Positions 1-5,290 are shown, numbered from the stretch's first letter. The stretch: DNA of 6,148 nt from Bacteroidota bacterium (GCA_023393485.1 JAEWLD010000207.1:1-6148); one strand, 5' to 3'. Numbers and translations are program-made. The notes: a model not told the origin generated them from the letters alone.

Positions 1-524
1 ACATTACCAGTCATGCGGGAATCGGCCTGGCTTCGGAAATCCTCGAGCATATTCGCGCGCGGATGAAACAGTTCCAGGAAGAAACCGGCAATCTTTACAA
101 CCTTGAAGCCACGCCGGCCGAAGGAACGACCTATCGGTTCGCCAAAGAAGACAAAAAGCGCTATCCGAATATTTTGCAGGCCGGCCAGGGTGAGAACATT
201 TACTACACGAACAGCTCGCAAATCCCGGTTGACCATACCGACGACCCGTATCAGGCGCTGTTTCTTCAGGACGAACTCCAGTGCAAATATACAGGCGGCA
301 CTGTGCTTCATCTGTATATGCGCGAGAAGATCAGCACGCCCGAAGCCTGCAAGCATTTCGTCAGGAAAGTGCTGACCAACTTCAAGCTTCCGTACATTAC
401 CGTGACGCCGGTATTCAGCGTATGCCCTGTCCACGGCTATCTTACAGGCGAACATGAATATTGCCCAAAGTGCGACGACCTAATCCTAAATAACCTAAAA
501 CCAAATGAACATGAAAACTCTTGA
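1..524 (+). CDS. nrdD: Class III anaerobic ribonucleoside-triphosphate reductase, C-terminal part (5' end outside window)
   Basis: NrdD reduces ribonucleotides to deoxyribonucleotides without oxygen, in the cytoplasm, using a glycyl radical. The frame is open from position 3 at the left edge, so the Met at 63 is internal and the gene begins upstream. Family landmarks are NLYNLEATPAEGTTYRF, YYTNSSQIPV and a zinc knuckle CPVHGYLTGEHEYCPKC, with ligands at Cys 423-425, His 432-434, Cys 462-464 and Cys 471-473. The second ligand is His where E. coli NrdD has Cys. The frame ends at TGA 522-524, before the glycyl-radical motif that normally closes NrdD. That motif lies in the +1 frame immediately downstream (505-672). 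The last residues (LILNNLKPNEHENS) resemble nothing in the family and read through AT-rich, intergenic-looking DNA, so a shorter ancestral C-terminus near CPKCDD is possible. The family assignment is firm; whether the split is natural is open. Confidence 0.9.
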   Translation, partial: ITSHAGIGLASEILEHIRARMKQFQEETGNLYNLEATPAEGTTYRFAKEDKKRYPNILQAGQGENIYYTNSSQIPVDHTDDPYQALFLQDELQCKYTGGTVLHLYMREKISTPEACKHFVRKVLTNFKLPYITVTPVFSVCPVHGYLTGEHEYCPKCDDLILNNLKPNEHENS

Positions 525-672
525 AATTGAAGACGTGCTTGCCAAAAACGCCGGCAAAAGAAGCAAATGCCTGGTCTACACCCGCGTAATGGGCTATCAC
601 CGCCCGGTGGAAAGCTTCAACATCGGTAAAAAAGGCGAGCACCGTCAAAGAACGCATTTTACCGAAAAGTAG
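505..672 (+). CDS. Stand-alone glycyl-radical domain of class III ribonucleotide reductase (55 aa)
   Basis: This 55-residue ORF carries the C-terminal glycyl-radical segment of NrdD. KRSKCLVYTRVMGYHRPV lies at about residues 18-35, followed by a family-typical FNIGKKGEHRQR tail at 38-49. The predicted radical residue is Gly30 in RVMGY, codon 592-594. It is in the +1 frame relative to the upstream NrdD ORF and overlaps its end by 20 bases. ATG 505 is preceded by TAAAACCAA, a good Bacteroidota-like initiation context; ATG 511 is an alternative start. In-frame TAA codons at 481, 487 and 496 prevent extension upstream, which argues for independent initiation. Its TAG stop shares one base with the GTG start of nrdG (TAGTG), so coupled translation is likely. 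It could be a true subunit acting in trans on truncated NrdD, or the 3' piece of a frameshifted nrdD. Domain identity is strong; separate function is inferred. Confidence 0.82.
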   Translation: MNMKTLEIEDVLAKNAGKRSKCLVYTRVMGYHRPVESFNIGKKGEHRQRTHFTEK

Positions 673-1349
673 TGGCCAATCCTTTGTACAGCATTACGCC
701 GTTCACATTATTGGACTATCCGGATAAGACAGCCTGCATCCTTTGGTTTGCGGGCTGTAATATGCGGTGTTTGTATTGCTATAATCCGGAGATCGTCAAC
801 GGAAAAGGCAAAATCAGTTTTGATCAGGCACTTCATTTTCTGGATCAACGCGGAACTTTACTGGACGGAGTCGTCTTAAGTGGCGGCGAATGTACGCTGC
901 ACAAAGGCCTGCCCGGTTTTACCGCGAAACTCAAACAACGCGGTTACAGCGTAAAGATAGATACGAACGGTTCGGCGCCGCTCGTTATCGAAAAACTGAT
1001 CCAGGCCGGCCAGATAGACTATGTGGCGCTTGATTTCAAGGCGTTGCCGCACGCTTTCAAAAAGATAACCGTCAGCGACCTTTACAGGAATTTTGAACAG
1101 TCGCTGAATATTTTGCTTCGGAACAACATCGATTTCGAAGTCAGGACGACGGTCCATTCGAATTTGATAACCAAAGAAGACTTGGAGAAAATGGCTTTGT
1201 TCCTCGAGCAGTCAGGCTATACCGGAAATTATTATGTGCAGCATTTTGTGAATGACACGCCAACTTTGGGCGACTTGCCGCACTCGCGGAAAATTTTAAC
1301 AGCCGAAGATTTCTCTTCATCCGGGATTCCCGTTATTTTTAGGGCATAA
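672..1349 (+). CDS. nrdG: Anaerobic ribonucleotide reductase activating protein, radical SAM
   Basis: NrdG uses a [4Fe-4S] cluster and S-adenosylmethionine to place the radical on the glycine of NrdD. The 225-residue product carries the radical-SAM signature CNMRCLYC (Cys29, Cys33, Cys36) and the SAM-contacting SGGE motif at 70-73. The N-terminus (ITPFTLLDYPDKTACILWFAGC) is typical of the longer NrdG subfamily, sometimes called NrdG2; E. coli NrdG is shorter, about 154 residues. The start is GTG at 672, overlapping the preceding TAG by one base. An in-frame stop at 627-629 excludes longer versions and there is no ATG between it and the GTG. Its place directly after the glycyl-radical ORF matches its substrate. 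The next gene starts 9 bases after its stop, so all are probably on one mRNA. Pyruvate formate-lyase activase is the main alternative family, but the NrdD context argues against it. Confidence 0.92.
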   Translation: MANPLYSITPFTLLDYPDKTACILWFAGCNMRCLYCYNPEIVNGKGKISFDQALHFLDQRGTLLDGVVLSGGECTLHKGLPGFTAKLKQRGYSVKIDTNGSAPLVIEKLIQAGQIDYVALDFKALPHAFKKITVSDLYRNFEQSLNILLRNNIDFEVRTTVHSNLITKEDLEKMALFLEQSGYTGNYYVQHFVNDTPTLGDLPHSRKILTAEDFSSSGIPVIFRA

Positions 1350-1358
1350 ATCACAGCT

Positions 1359-2576
1359 ATGCCGAAATCCTGGGTTGTCACCTGTCTGATTAATTTCCTG
1401 ATTGCGTCGCTCATGGGGCTTTTGCTGCGATTGTCAAACGTGACCGCGCTGGGCTTTGAGTACGCAAAAATGATCCATGCACATTCGCATACCGCAATGC
1501 TCGGCTGGGTTTATATGATGATCTACGGTTTGTTCGTGCATCATTTTGTTCCTTCGGATAAACGGAAAAAATACAGTCTTTTATACTGGCTGACTCAGCT
1601 CACGGTCATCGGAATGATGGTTTCTTTCCCGGTTCAGGGCTATGCTTTATTTTCAATCATATTTTCCACGTTGCACATCGTGTGCAGTTATATTTTGTGC
1701 TACCGGATCTGGAAAGACAACAACGCGCGAAATCCCGCCGGACTTTTTTTGAGGACGGCAATCATTTTCATGCTCGCATCGACTCTTGGCGCCTGGTCGG
1801 TCGGGATTGCGATGAACCTGGCGGGCAAAGATTCGGCTTTGTATCAGGTCGCGATCCAGTTCTTCCTGCACTTCCAGTTCAACGGATGGTTTGTCTTTTC
1901 GATACTTTCAATTTTCTTCGACATCCTTCGCAAACATGGGATTGCATTGAAGGAAAACACGTTACATGCTTTTTATTATACAATGGTGTTTTCGGCAATA
2001 GTCACGTTTGCCTTGCCGGTGAGTTGGTATTTTCCGTCGCGCACCTTGTTTTTCATAAATGTTATCGGCGTTGCGCTGCAAGCTGTTTCACTGGTTTATT
2101 TCTTTAGACTGACAGCGTCGCACCGGCAGGCTTTCTTTTCGAAAAATATGGGGCCCAAATGGCTTCTTGGCCTGTCCCTGATCAGTTTTGCGACTAAGGT
2201 CATTATGCAGGCCGTTACGGTATTTCCGGCGTTTGCCCTCGCATCACATGCCGTTCGAAATTTTACGATCGGGTTCATCCATTTGGGAATGTTGGGCGTA
2301 ATCTCGGGCTTTTTGTTTTTTTTCCTGACTGTCGATGGTTTCCAAATCAGACATAATGCGGTGTTTAAATCCGGGCTTGTAGTTTTCTATACCGGTTTTT
2401 TGCTGACCGAATCGATTCTTTTCTGTCAGGGAATGCTTCAGTTCCTGCGACTGTCATTGATTGCAAAATACGATGAAATCCTGCTTGGCGCCACTTTCCT
2501 TTTACCGATCGGGCTCGCGCTCATTATCGTCGCAATTTTTAAGCGTTACCCGAAATATGATTTAAGTCATATTTAA
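1359..2576 (+). CDS. Twelve-segment membrane protein related to heme-copper oxidase subunit I (function unassigned)
   Basis: The 405-residue protein is almost entirely hydrophobic, with about twelve predicted membrane segments (approximately 6-26, 40-62, 74-92, 95-117, 130-153, 163-188, 203-224, 229-250, 268-291, 300-325, 338-357 and 374-394). This matches the number in heme-copper oxidase subunit I. Conserved-looking His clusters are HAHSH (40-44) at the start of segment 2, LHFQFNGWF with His171 in segment 6, and His297 and HLGMLG with His308 around segment 10. These resemble the heme-ligand positions of the CcoN/NorB/NnrS-like group. A paired His-His in segment 7 and an H-x-H in segment 10, expected of a working oxidase with CuB and two hemes, are not seen. 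It may therefore bind a single heme or metal and act as an accessory or sensor protein. It begins 9 bases after nrdG and probably shares its transcript. The fold assignment is moderately sure; the role is unknown. Confidence 0.7.
   Translation: MPKSWVVTCLINFLIASLMGLLLRLSNVTALGFEYAKMIHAHSHTAMLGWVYMMIYGLFVHHFVPSDKRKKYSLLYWLTQLTVIGMMVSFPVQGYALFSIIFSTLHIVCSYILCYRIWKDNNARNPAGLFLRTAIIFMLASTLGAWSVGIAMNLAGKDSALYQVAIQFFLHFQFNGWFVFSILSIFFDILRKHGIALKENTLHAFYYTMVFSAIVTFALPVSWYFPSRTLFFINVIGVALQAVSLVYFFRLTASHRQAFFSKNMGPKWLLGLSLISFATKVIMQAVTVFPAFALASHAVRNFTIGFIHLGMLGVISGFLFFFLTVDGFQIRHNAVFKSGLVVFYTGFLLTESILFCQGMLQFLRLSLIAKYDEILLGATFLLPIGLALIIVAIFKRYPKYDLSHI
2556..2571. promoter_or_regulatory. Putative CRP/FNR-family operator before the decarboxylase gene
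   Basis: The 16-bp dyad TATGATTTAAGTCATA has perfect outer arms (TATGA-N6-TCATA). It lies over the last codons of the membrane-protein gene. Its centre (2563.5) is 36.5 bp upstream of the last base of the -7 element at 2593-2600, placing it near -41 of the predicted start, which is class II activator geometry. Two other intergenic regions here show the same spacing. The regulator is inferred, not seen. Confidence 0.6.
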
Positions 2577-2592
2577 AATACGCGTTTCCGGA

Positions 2593-2600
2593 TAGCTTTG
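2593..2600 (+). promoter_or_regulatory. Bacteroidota-type -7 element (TAGCTTTG) for the decarboxylase gene
   Basis: TAGCTTTG matches TAnnTTTG at all six fixed positions. Transcription would start near 2604-2605, giving a leader of about 110 bases. A TTTA at 2572-2575 is a weak -33 candidate with a 17-bp spacer. A poor -33 element is consistent with dependence on the activator bound just upstream. Confidence 0.55.
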
Positions 2601-2634
2601 CTGCCTCAACGCAACTCAAAAAGCCGAGCGGAAG

Positions 2635-2709
2635 AAAGTCAAAAGTCACAAGGTCGCAACCCCGAACCGCTAACGTCAGACGACCAACGACCAACGAAAA
2701 AGTCAAATC
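2635..2709. repeat. Low-complexity leader with AAAGTC units and a tandem CGACCAA heptamer
   Basis: The untranslated leader of the decarboxylase gene contains AAAGTC and AAAAGTC side by side (2635-2647) and another AAAAAGTCAAAT near the start codon (about 2697-2708). Between them, CGACCAA is repeated 2.4 times (2681-2697). It resembles short simple-sequence filler common between genes in this phylum. No strong hairpin or Shine-Dalgarno sequence was seen; the A-rich stretch directly before ATG 2714 probably serves for initiation. Confidence 0.45.
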
Positions 2710-2713
2710 AACC

Positions 2714-3952
2714 ATGCACTGGAAAAAATTAAACGCTGAACAGCGGCGTGCGCGCATCCAAAAAGCGCTGGCCGAAAACGTAAATTTCCTGACCGATACG
2801 GCGTTGGGCTATCCGGTTTCAAATCTTGACCCCGAGGTTTTTCCGGCAGACGTTGATTTCCTTGCAGACGCGCCGACCCTTGAGGTCTATGTGTCAAATC
2901 CGAACCACATCGGCTGCCATACTTTTGGTCGATCCGAAACGGCTTTCAGCGGAACCCAGCAGCTTGAGCGCGATGTCTTGAATATCATCGCCATCGATAT
3001 TTTCAAGTCTGCGCCGGGCGGGTTTGACGGCTATATCGCATCGGGCGGTACTGAAGCAAATATTCAGGCTATTTGGATCTATCGCAACTTTTTCATATCC
3101 GAATTTAAAGCCTCAGTAAACGAGATTGCAATCATCGCATCCGAGGACACTCATTATTCAATACCTAAAGCTTCCAATCTATTGATGGTTGACTGGCTCA
3201 AAATACCGGTTGGCCCGGGTACGAGGCACATTGATCCAATCGGGCTCGACGCCGCAATCCAAAATGCCAGGGCAAACGGAAAAAAATATTTTATCGCCGT
3301 CGCCAACATGGGTACGACGATGTTCGGCTCTGTTGACGATCCGGGACTTTACATCGCGGCCTTTGAAAGGCAAAATGTCTGCTACAAGCTTCACATTGAC
3401 GGCGCTTATGGCGGGTTTGTTTATCCGTTCAGCAATCGCGAAAGCAAGATTTCCTTTGCGAATCCAGCCATTTCTTCGTTTACCATCGACGCGCACAAAA
3501 TGCTCCAGGCGCCCTACGGAACCGGCATTTTTGTCTGCCGGAAAGGTCTAATCGGCAACACGCTGACCAAAGAAGCGGAATATGTTGAAGGCCTCGACCT
3601 CACGCTATGCGGAAGCCGATCGGGTTCAAATGCAGTTGCGGTATGGGCCATTTTACATGCCTACGGCGCCGATGGCTGGACCGAAAAGGTCGGTACACTG
3701 CTCAATCGGACTGATTGGCTGTGCCGGGCGCTCACTGACAAAGGAATCGGATATTTCCGCGAGCCGCAGATGAATATCGTCACGATACCGTCAAAATACG
3801 TCCCGCATCAAGTCGCCAAACATTTCAACCTTGTGCCCGAGAAACACCACGCCGACAACTACTGGTACAAAGTCGTGGTGATGGAACACGTGCAGATCAG
3901 CCATTTGAAAATGCTGGTAAACCTGCTCGACGCCGAAAATTGCCCGGCGTAA
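2714..3952 (+). CDS. PLP-dependent amino-acid decarboxylase, group II type (substrate unassigned)
   Basis: The 412-residue protein is a fold-type-I pyridoxal-phosphate enzyme of the aromatic-L-amino-acid/glutamate/tyrosine decarboxylase superfamily, predicted cytoplasmic. Landmarks in order are GGTEAN (111-116, phosphate binding), SEDTHYS with His147 expected to stack on the cofactor ring, GTTMFGSVDD (200-209), HIDGAYGG with Asp229 expected to contact the pyridine nitrogen, and TIDAHKML with Lys262 as the predicted Schiff-base lysine. All catalytic positions look intact and the length is near-normal for the archaeal/bacterial MfnA-like branch. The start at ATG 2714 gives the usual N-terminal helix before NPNHIG (62-67). 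The gene stands alone with its own promoter and CRP/FNR-like site. Tyrosine, aspartate, glutamate and histidine are all possible substrates; the sequence alone does not choose. No antiporter gene is adjacent, so an acid-resistance pair is not evident here. Confidence 0.85.
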   Translation: MHWKKLNAEQRRARIQKALAENVNFLTDTALGYPVSNLDPEVFPADVDFLADAPTLEVYVSNPNHIGCHTFGRSETAFSGTQQLERDVLNIIAIDIFKSAPGGFDGYIASGGTEANIQAIWIYRNFFISEFKASVNEIAIIASEDTHYSIPKASNLLMVDWLKIPVGPGTRHIDPIGLDAAIQNARANGKKYFIAVANMGTTMFGSVDDPGLYIAAFERQNVCYKLHIDGAYGGFVYPFSNRESKISFANPAISSFTIDAHKMLQAPYGTGIFVCRKGLIGNTLTKEAEYVEGLDLTLCGSRSGSNAVAVWAILHAYGADGWTEKVGTLLNRTDWLCRALTDKGIGYFREPQMNIVTIPSKYVPHQVAKHFNLVPEKHHADNYWYKVVVMEHVQISHLKMLVNLLDAENCPA

Positions 3953-3974
3953 AATCGCGTTTACATGCCAATTG

Positions 3975-3986
3975 TGACCCCGGTCA
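3975..3986. promoter_or_regulatory. Putative CRP/FNR-family operator before the universal stress gene
   Basis: TGACCCCGGTCA is TGA-N6-TCA, centred at 3980.5. The flanks extend it to TGTGA-N6-TCATT, an imperfect version of the TATGA-N6-TCATA sites at 2556-2571 and 4947-4962. The centre is again exactly 36.5 bp upstream of the end of the following -7 element (4010-4017). It is the weakest of the three as a sequence, but its spacing supports it. Confidence 0.5.
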
Positions 3987-4009
3987 TTTCAGTTCCGCAG
4001 CCCGGGCAA

Positions 4010-4017
4010 TAATTTTG
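4010..4017 (+). promoter_or_regulatory. Bacteroidota-type -7 element (TAATTTTG) for the universal stress gene
   Basis: TAATTTTG matches TAnnTTTG at all fixed positions. A TTTC at 3987-3990, 19 bp upstream, is a partial -33 element. The predicted start is near 4021, giving a leader of about 72 bases that begins with a stem-loop (4025-4066). Confidence 0.55.
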
Positions 4018-4024
4018 TTCCTGG

Positions 4025-4066
4025 TTTGGGAGCGGTATCGCCTAATGCGAAGGCTGGAATCCCAAA
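4025..4066 (+). promoter_or_regulatory. Stem-loop at the predicted 5' end of the universal stress mRNA
   Basis: TTTGGGA (4025-4031) pairs perfectly with TCCCAAA (4060-4066). Inside it, GCCT (4040-4043) pairs with AGGC (4051-4054) around a 7-base loop, giving a two-tier hairpin. It would start only about four bases from the predicted transcript start and leave the A-rich initiation region (about 4075-4092) unpaired. It may protect the 5' end or be a folded regulatory leader. There is no U-tract after it, so it is not a terminator. Confidence 0.4.
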
Positions 4067-4092
4067 TCTAAACACAATTTAAAAACGACGAT

Positions 4093-4917
4093 ATGAAACG
4101 TATTCTGGTTCCCACCGATTTTTCAAAAACCGCAGCGCATGCCTTGAAAGTGGCGGCCCAAATCGCACGCATCAACAAGAGTGAAATTGTTTTGCTCCAC
4201 ATGCTCGATTTGCCCCAAAATGAAAGCGACGCCGTGATTACCGGCAGCTCAATTCCCGAAATCATGCTCTTTAAAAAGACCATTGCGCAAAGGCTTGACA
4301 ATCTGGCAGACGCCGATTATCTCGATGGCCTTGCGGTGTCAAAAATCATCCGTTACGAGAAGACTTTTGAAGGAATTTTGAAGATAACCAAAAAAAACAA
4401 AATCGACTTCATCGTCATGGGATCAACCGGCACTAACGGGCTTCACGAAGTGTTCATCGGCTCAAACACTGAAAAAGTCGTTCGCAGCGCCGACGTTCCG
4501 GTACTTGTCATCAAAAATGAAATAAGCGAATTCAATACAGCTAATTTTGTATTTGCGAGTGATTTTTCATATCGGTTCAAAGAGCCGTTCTTAAAGATGA
4601 AAGCCATCGCCGAAATTTTCAACGCACACATCCACCTGGTCACCATCAGCACACCTACCCATTTCAGGACTACCGGAATGGCCGAAAAAATGATGGAAGA
4701 TTTTGTTTCTGAGCTTCAGCCGGGCAACTATTCAATGCATGTCTACAATGATTTAAGTGTAGAGAAAGGCGTGCTCAACTTCGCAAAAAGCGTGAATGCC
4801 GACATCATCGGAATGTGTACTCACGGGCGTACCGGTTTATCGCACCTGATCAACGGAAGCATCAGCGAAAACCTCGCGAATCATGCCGACGGGCCGGTGC
4901 TGACCCTAAAAATCTGA
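4093..4917 (+). CDS. Tandem universal stress protein (two UspA domains)
   Basis: The 274-residue protein has two UspA folds, roughly residues 1-142 and 150-274, as is common for Bacteroidota. The first begins with the typical KRILVPTDFS and carries a complete nucleotide-binding motif G-x2-G-x9-GS: Gly110, Gly113, Gly123-Ser124. The second has the same layout at 242-256, but the first glycine is Cys242 (CTHG in place of GTHG), so ATP binding by domain 2 is less certain. UspA proteins are cytoplasmic and help cells survive starvation and low oxygen; the precise biochemical role is usually unknown. The start at ATG 4093 follows a good TTTAAAAA initiation region. The gene has its own promoter with a CRP/FNR-like site, and no terminator was seen between it and the next gene, so read-through into 5044-5229 is possible. 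Family assignment is confident. Confidence 0.92.
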   Translation: MKRILVPTDFSKTAAHALKVAAQIARINKSEIVLLHMLDLPQNESDAVITGSSIPEIMLFKKTIAQRLDNLADADYLDGLAVSKIIRYEKTFEGILKITKKNKIDFIVMGSTGTNGLHEVFIGSNTEKVVRSADVPVLVIKNEISEFNTANFVFASDFSYRFKEPFLKMKAIAEIFNAHIHLVTISTPTHFRTTGMAEKMMEDFVSELQPGNYSMHVYNDLSVEKGVLNFAKSVNADIIGMCTHGRTGLSHLINGSISENLANHADGPVLTLKI

Positions 4918-4946
4918 TGCCCAAAAAGATTTAAGTCACGAACTCA

Positions 4947-4962
4947 TATGACGCAAATCATA
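4947..4962. promoter_or_regulatory. Putative CRP/FNR-family operator before the small membrane gene
   Basis: TATGACGCAAATCATA has the same perfect outer arms (TATGA-N6-TCATA) as the site at 2556-2571 but a different core. Its centre (4954.5) is 36.5 bp upstream of the end of the -7-like GACATTTG at 4984-4991. It matches the FNR consensus TTGAT-N4-ATCAA at 7 of 10 fixed positions. A second -7-like element (TACTTTTG, 4961-4968) overlaps its right end. Confidence 0.6.
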
Positions 4963-4983
4963 CTTTTGGCGGGCTGTAATTCA

Positions 4984-4991
4984 GACATTTG
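4984..4991 (+). promoter_or_regulatory. -7-like element (GACATTTG) for the small membrane gene
   Basis: GACATTTG matches TAnnTTTG at five of six fixed positions (G replaces the first T). It is chosen over the perfect TACTTTTG at 4961-4968 because its distance from the upstream dyad equals that at the other two promoters. Transcription would start near 4995, leaving a leader of about 49 bases. Confidence 0.4.
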
Positions 4992-5011
4992 TTTAAGAAA
5001 AACAATTAACA

Positions 5012-5028
5012 GCGGCGCGAAAAGCCGC
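5012..5028 (+). other. Small GC-rich hairpin in the leader of the small membrane gene
   Basis: GCGGC (5012-5016) pairs with GCCGC (5024-5028) around a 7-base loop, ending 15 bases before ATG 5044. No U-tract follows, so it is probably not a terminator for the upstream gene. It may stabilise the leader or limit read-through from the universal stress gene. Confidence 0.3.
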
Positions 5029-5043
5029 AACAAATCTTAAGTT

Positions 5044-5229
5044 ATGGAACTCTTTATTTACTTTGTCGTCGGCGCGATGCTTTTAATCGTTGTCGGAATG
5101 ATGGTCGGGATTGCCAGGTTCAGCAGAAATATCAAATCATTGGAGAAATCGACAGGCCAAAAAACTTATGTCAAAAATGTAGCAGCCAATCCCGCCGGCC
5201 GGATCAATACTTCAGCCGGGCTGATTTAA
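5044..5229 (+). CDS. Small single-pass membrane protein (61 aa), unknown function
   Basis: I do not recognise a family. The 61-residue product has one strong hydrophobic segment at about residues 3-24 with four Met and four Gly, followed by a basic stretch (ARFSRNIKSLEKS, about 24-36) and a polar tail. By the positive-inside rule the C-terminal tail should face the cytoplasm. There is no clear signal-peptidase site, so it is probably an anchored small protein. Support for a real gene comes from a clear start (ATG 5044 after CTTAAGTT), its own predicted promoter with a CRP/FNR-like operator, and a strong terminator 24 bases after its stop. CcoS, the small cbb3-oxidase assembly protein, was considered because of size and setting, but its conserved pattern is not evident. 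Interaction with a respiratory complex or with the neighbouring stress protein would be speculation. Confidence 0.65.
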   Translation: MELFIYFVVGAMLLIVVGMMVGIARFSRNIKSLEKSTGQKTYVKNVAANPAGRINTSAGLI

Positions 5230-5252
5230 GGCCGTCATTATTCCCTAATCGC

Positions 5253-5290
5253 AAAAATCGCAATCACCCTAAAGTCATTGCGATTTTTTT
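5253..5290. terminator. Bidirectional intrinsic terminator between convergent genes
   Basis: AAAAATCGCAAT (5253-5264) pairs perfectly over 12 bases with ATTGCGATTTTT (5277-5288), with a 12-base loop. A run of seven T ends the + strand side, and the five A on the left give a T-run on the - strand. It can end both the small membrane gene (stop 5229) and the convergent CoA-transferase gene (stop 5389). Nothing further was recognised in 5291-5388. Confidence 0.8.

Noticed and set aside
103..375. 90-residue ORF in another frame over nrdD
   Set aside because: It is Arg/Ser-rich, has no recognisable motif and lies inside a well-supported gene. It is a shadow of nrdD.
516..525. RF2-like programmed +1 frameshift at the nrdD stop (TCT TGA A)
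   Set aside because: A +1 slip from TCT to CTT gives poor tRNA re-pairing, and no Shine-Dalgarno-like stimulator was seen at the expected distance. The joined product would also have a longer linker than expected. Separate initiation at 505 or 511 fits better, though the slip is not formally excluded.
442..657. 71-residue - strand ORF across the nrdD junction
   Set aside because: It is antisense to the zinc knuckle and the glycyl-radical ORF, both clearly coding on +, and it has no start signal of its own.
3179..3551. Overlapping ORFs of 105 (-) and 120 (+) residues inside the decarboxylase gene
   Set aside because: Both cover the conserved PLP-binding region of a confident gene and show no family features.
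4910..4932. AAATCT/AGATTT inverted repeat after the universal stress gene as a terminator
   Set aside because: The stem is only six AT-rich pairs with an 11-base loop and no T-run, too weak to call.
5044..5229. Identification of the small membrane protein as CcoS
   Set aside because: The size and setting fit, but the residues typical of CcoS are not recognisable and no cbb3 oxidase genes are next to it.
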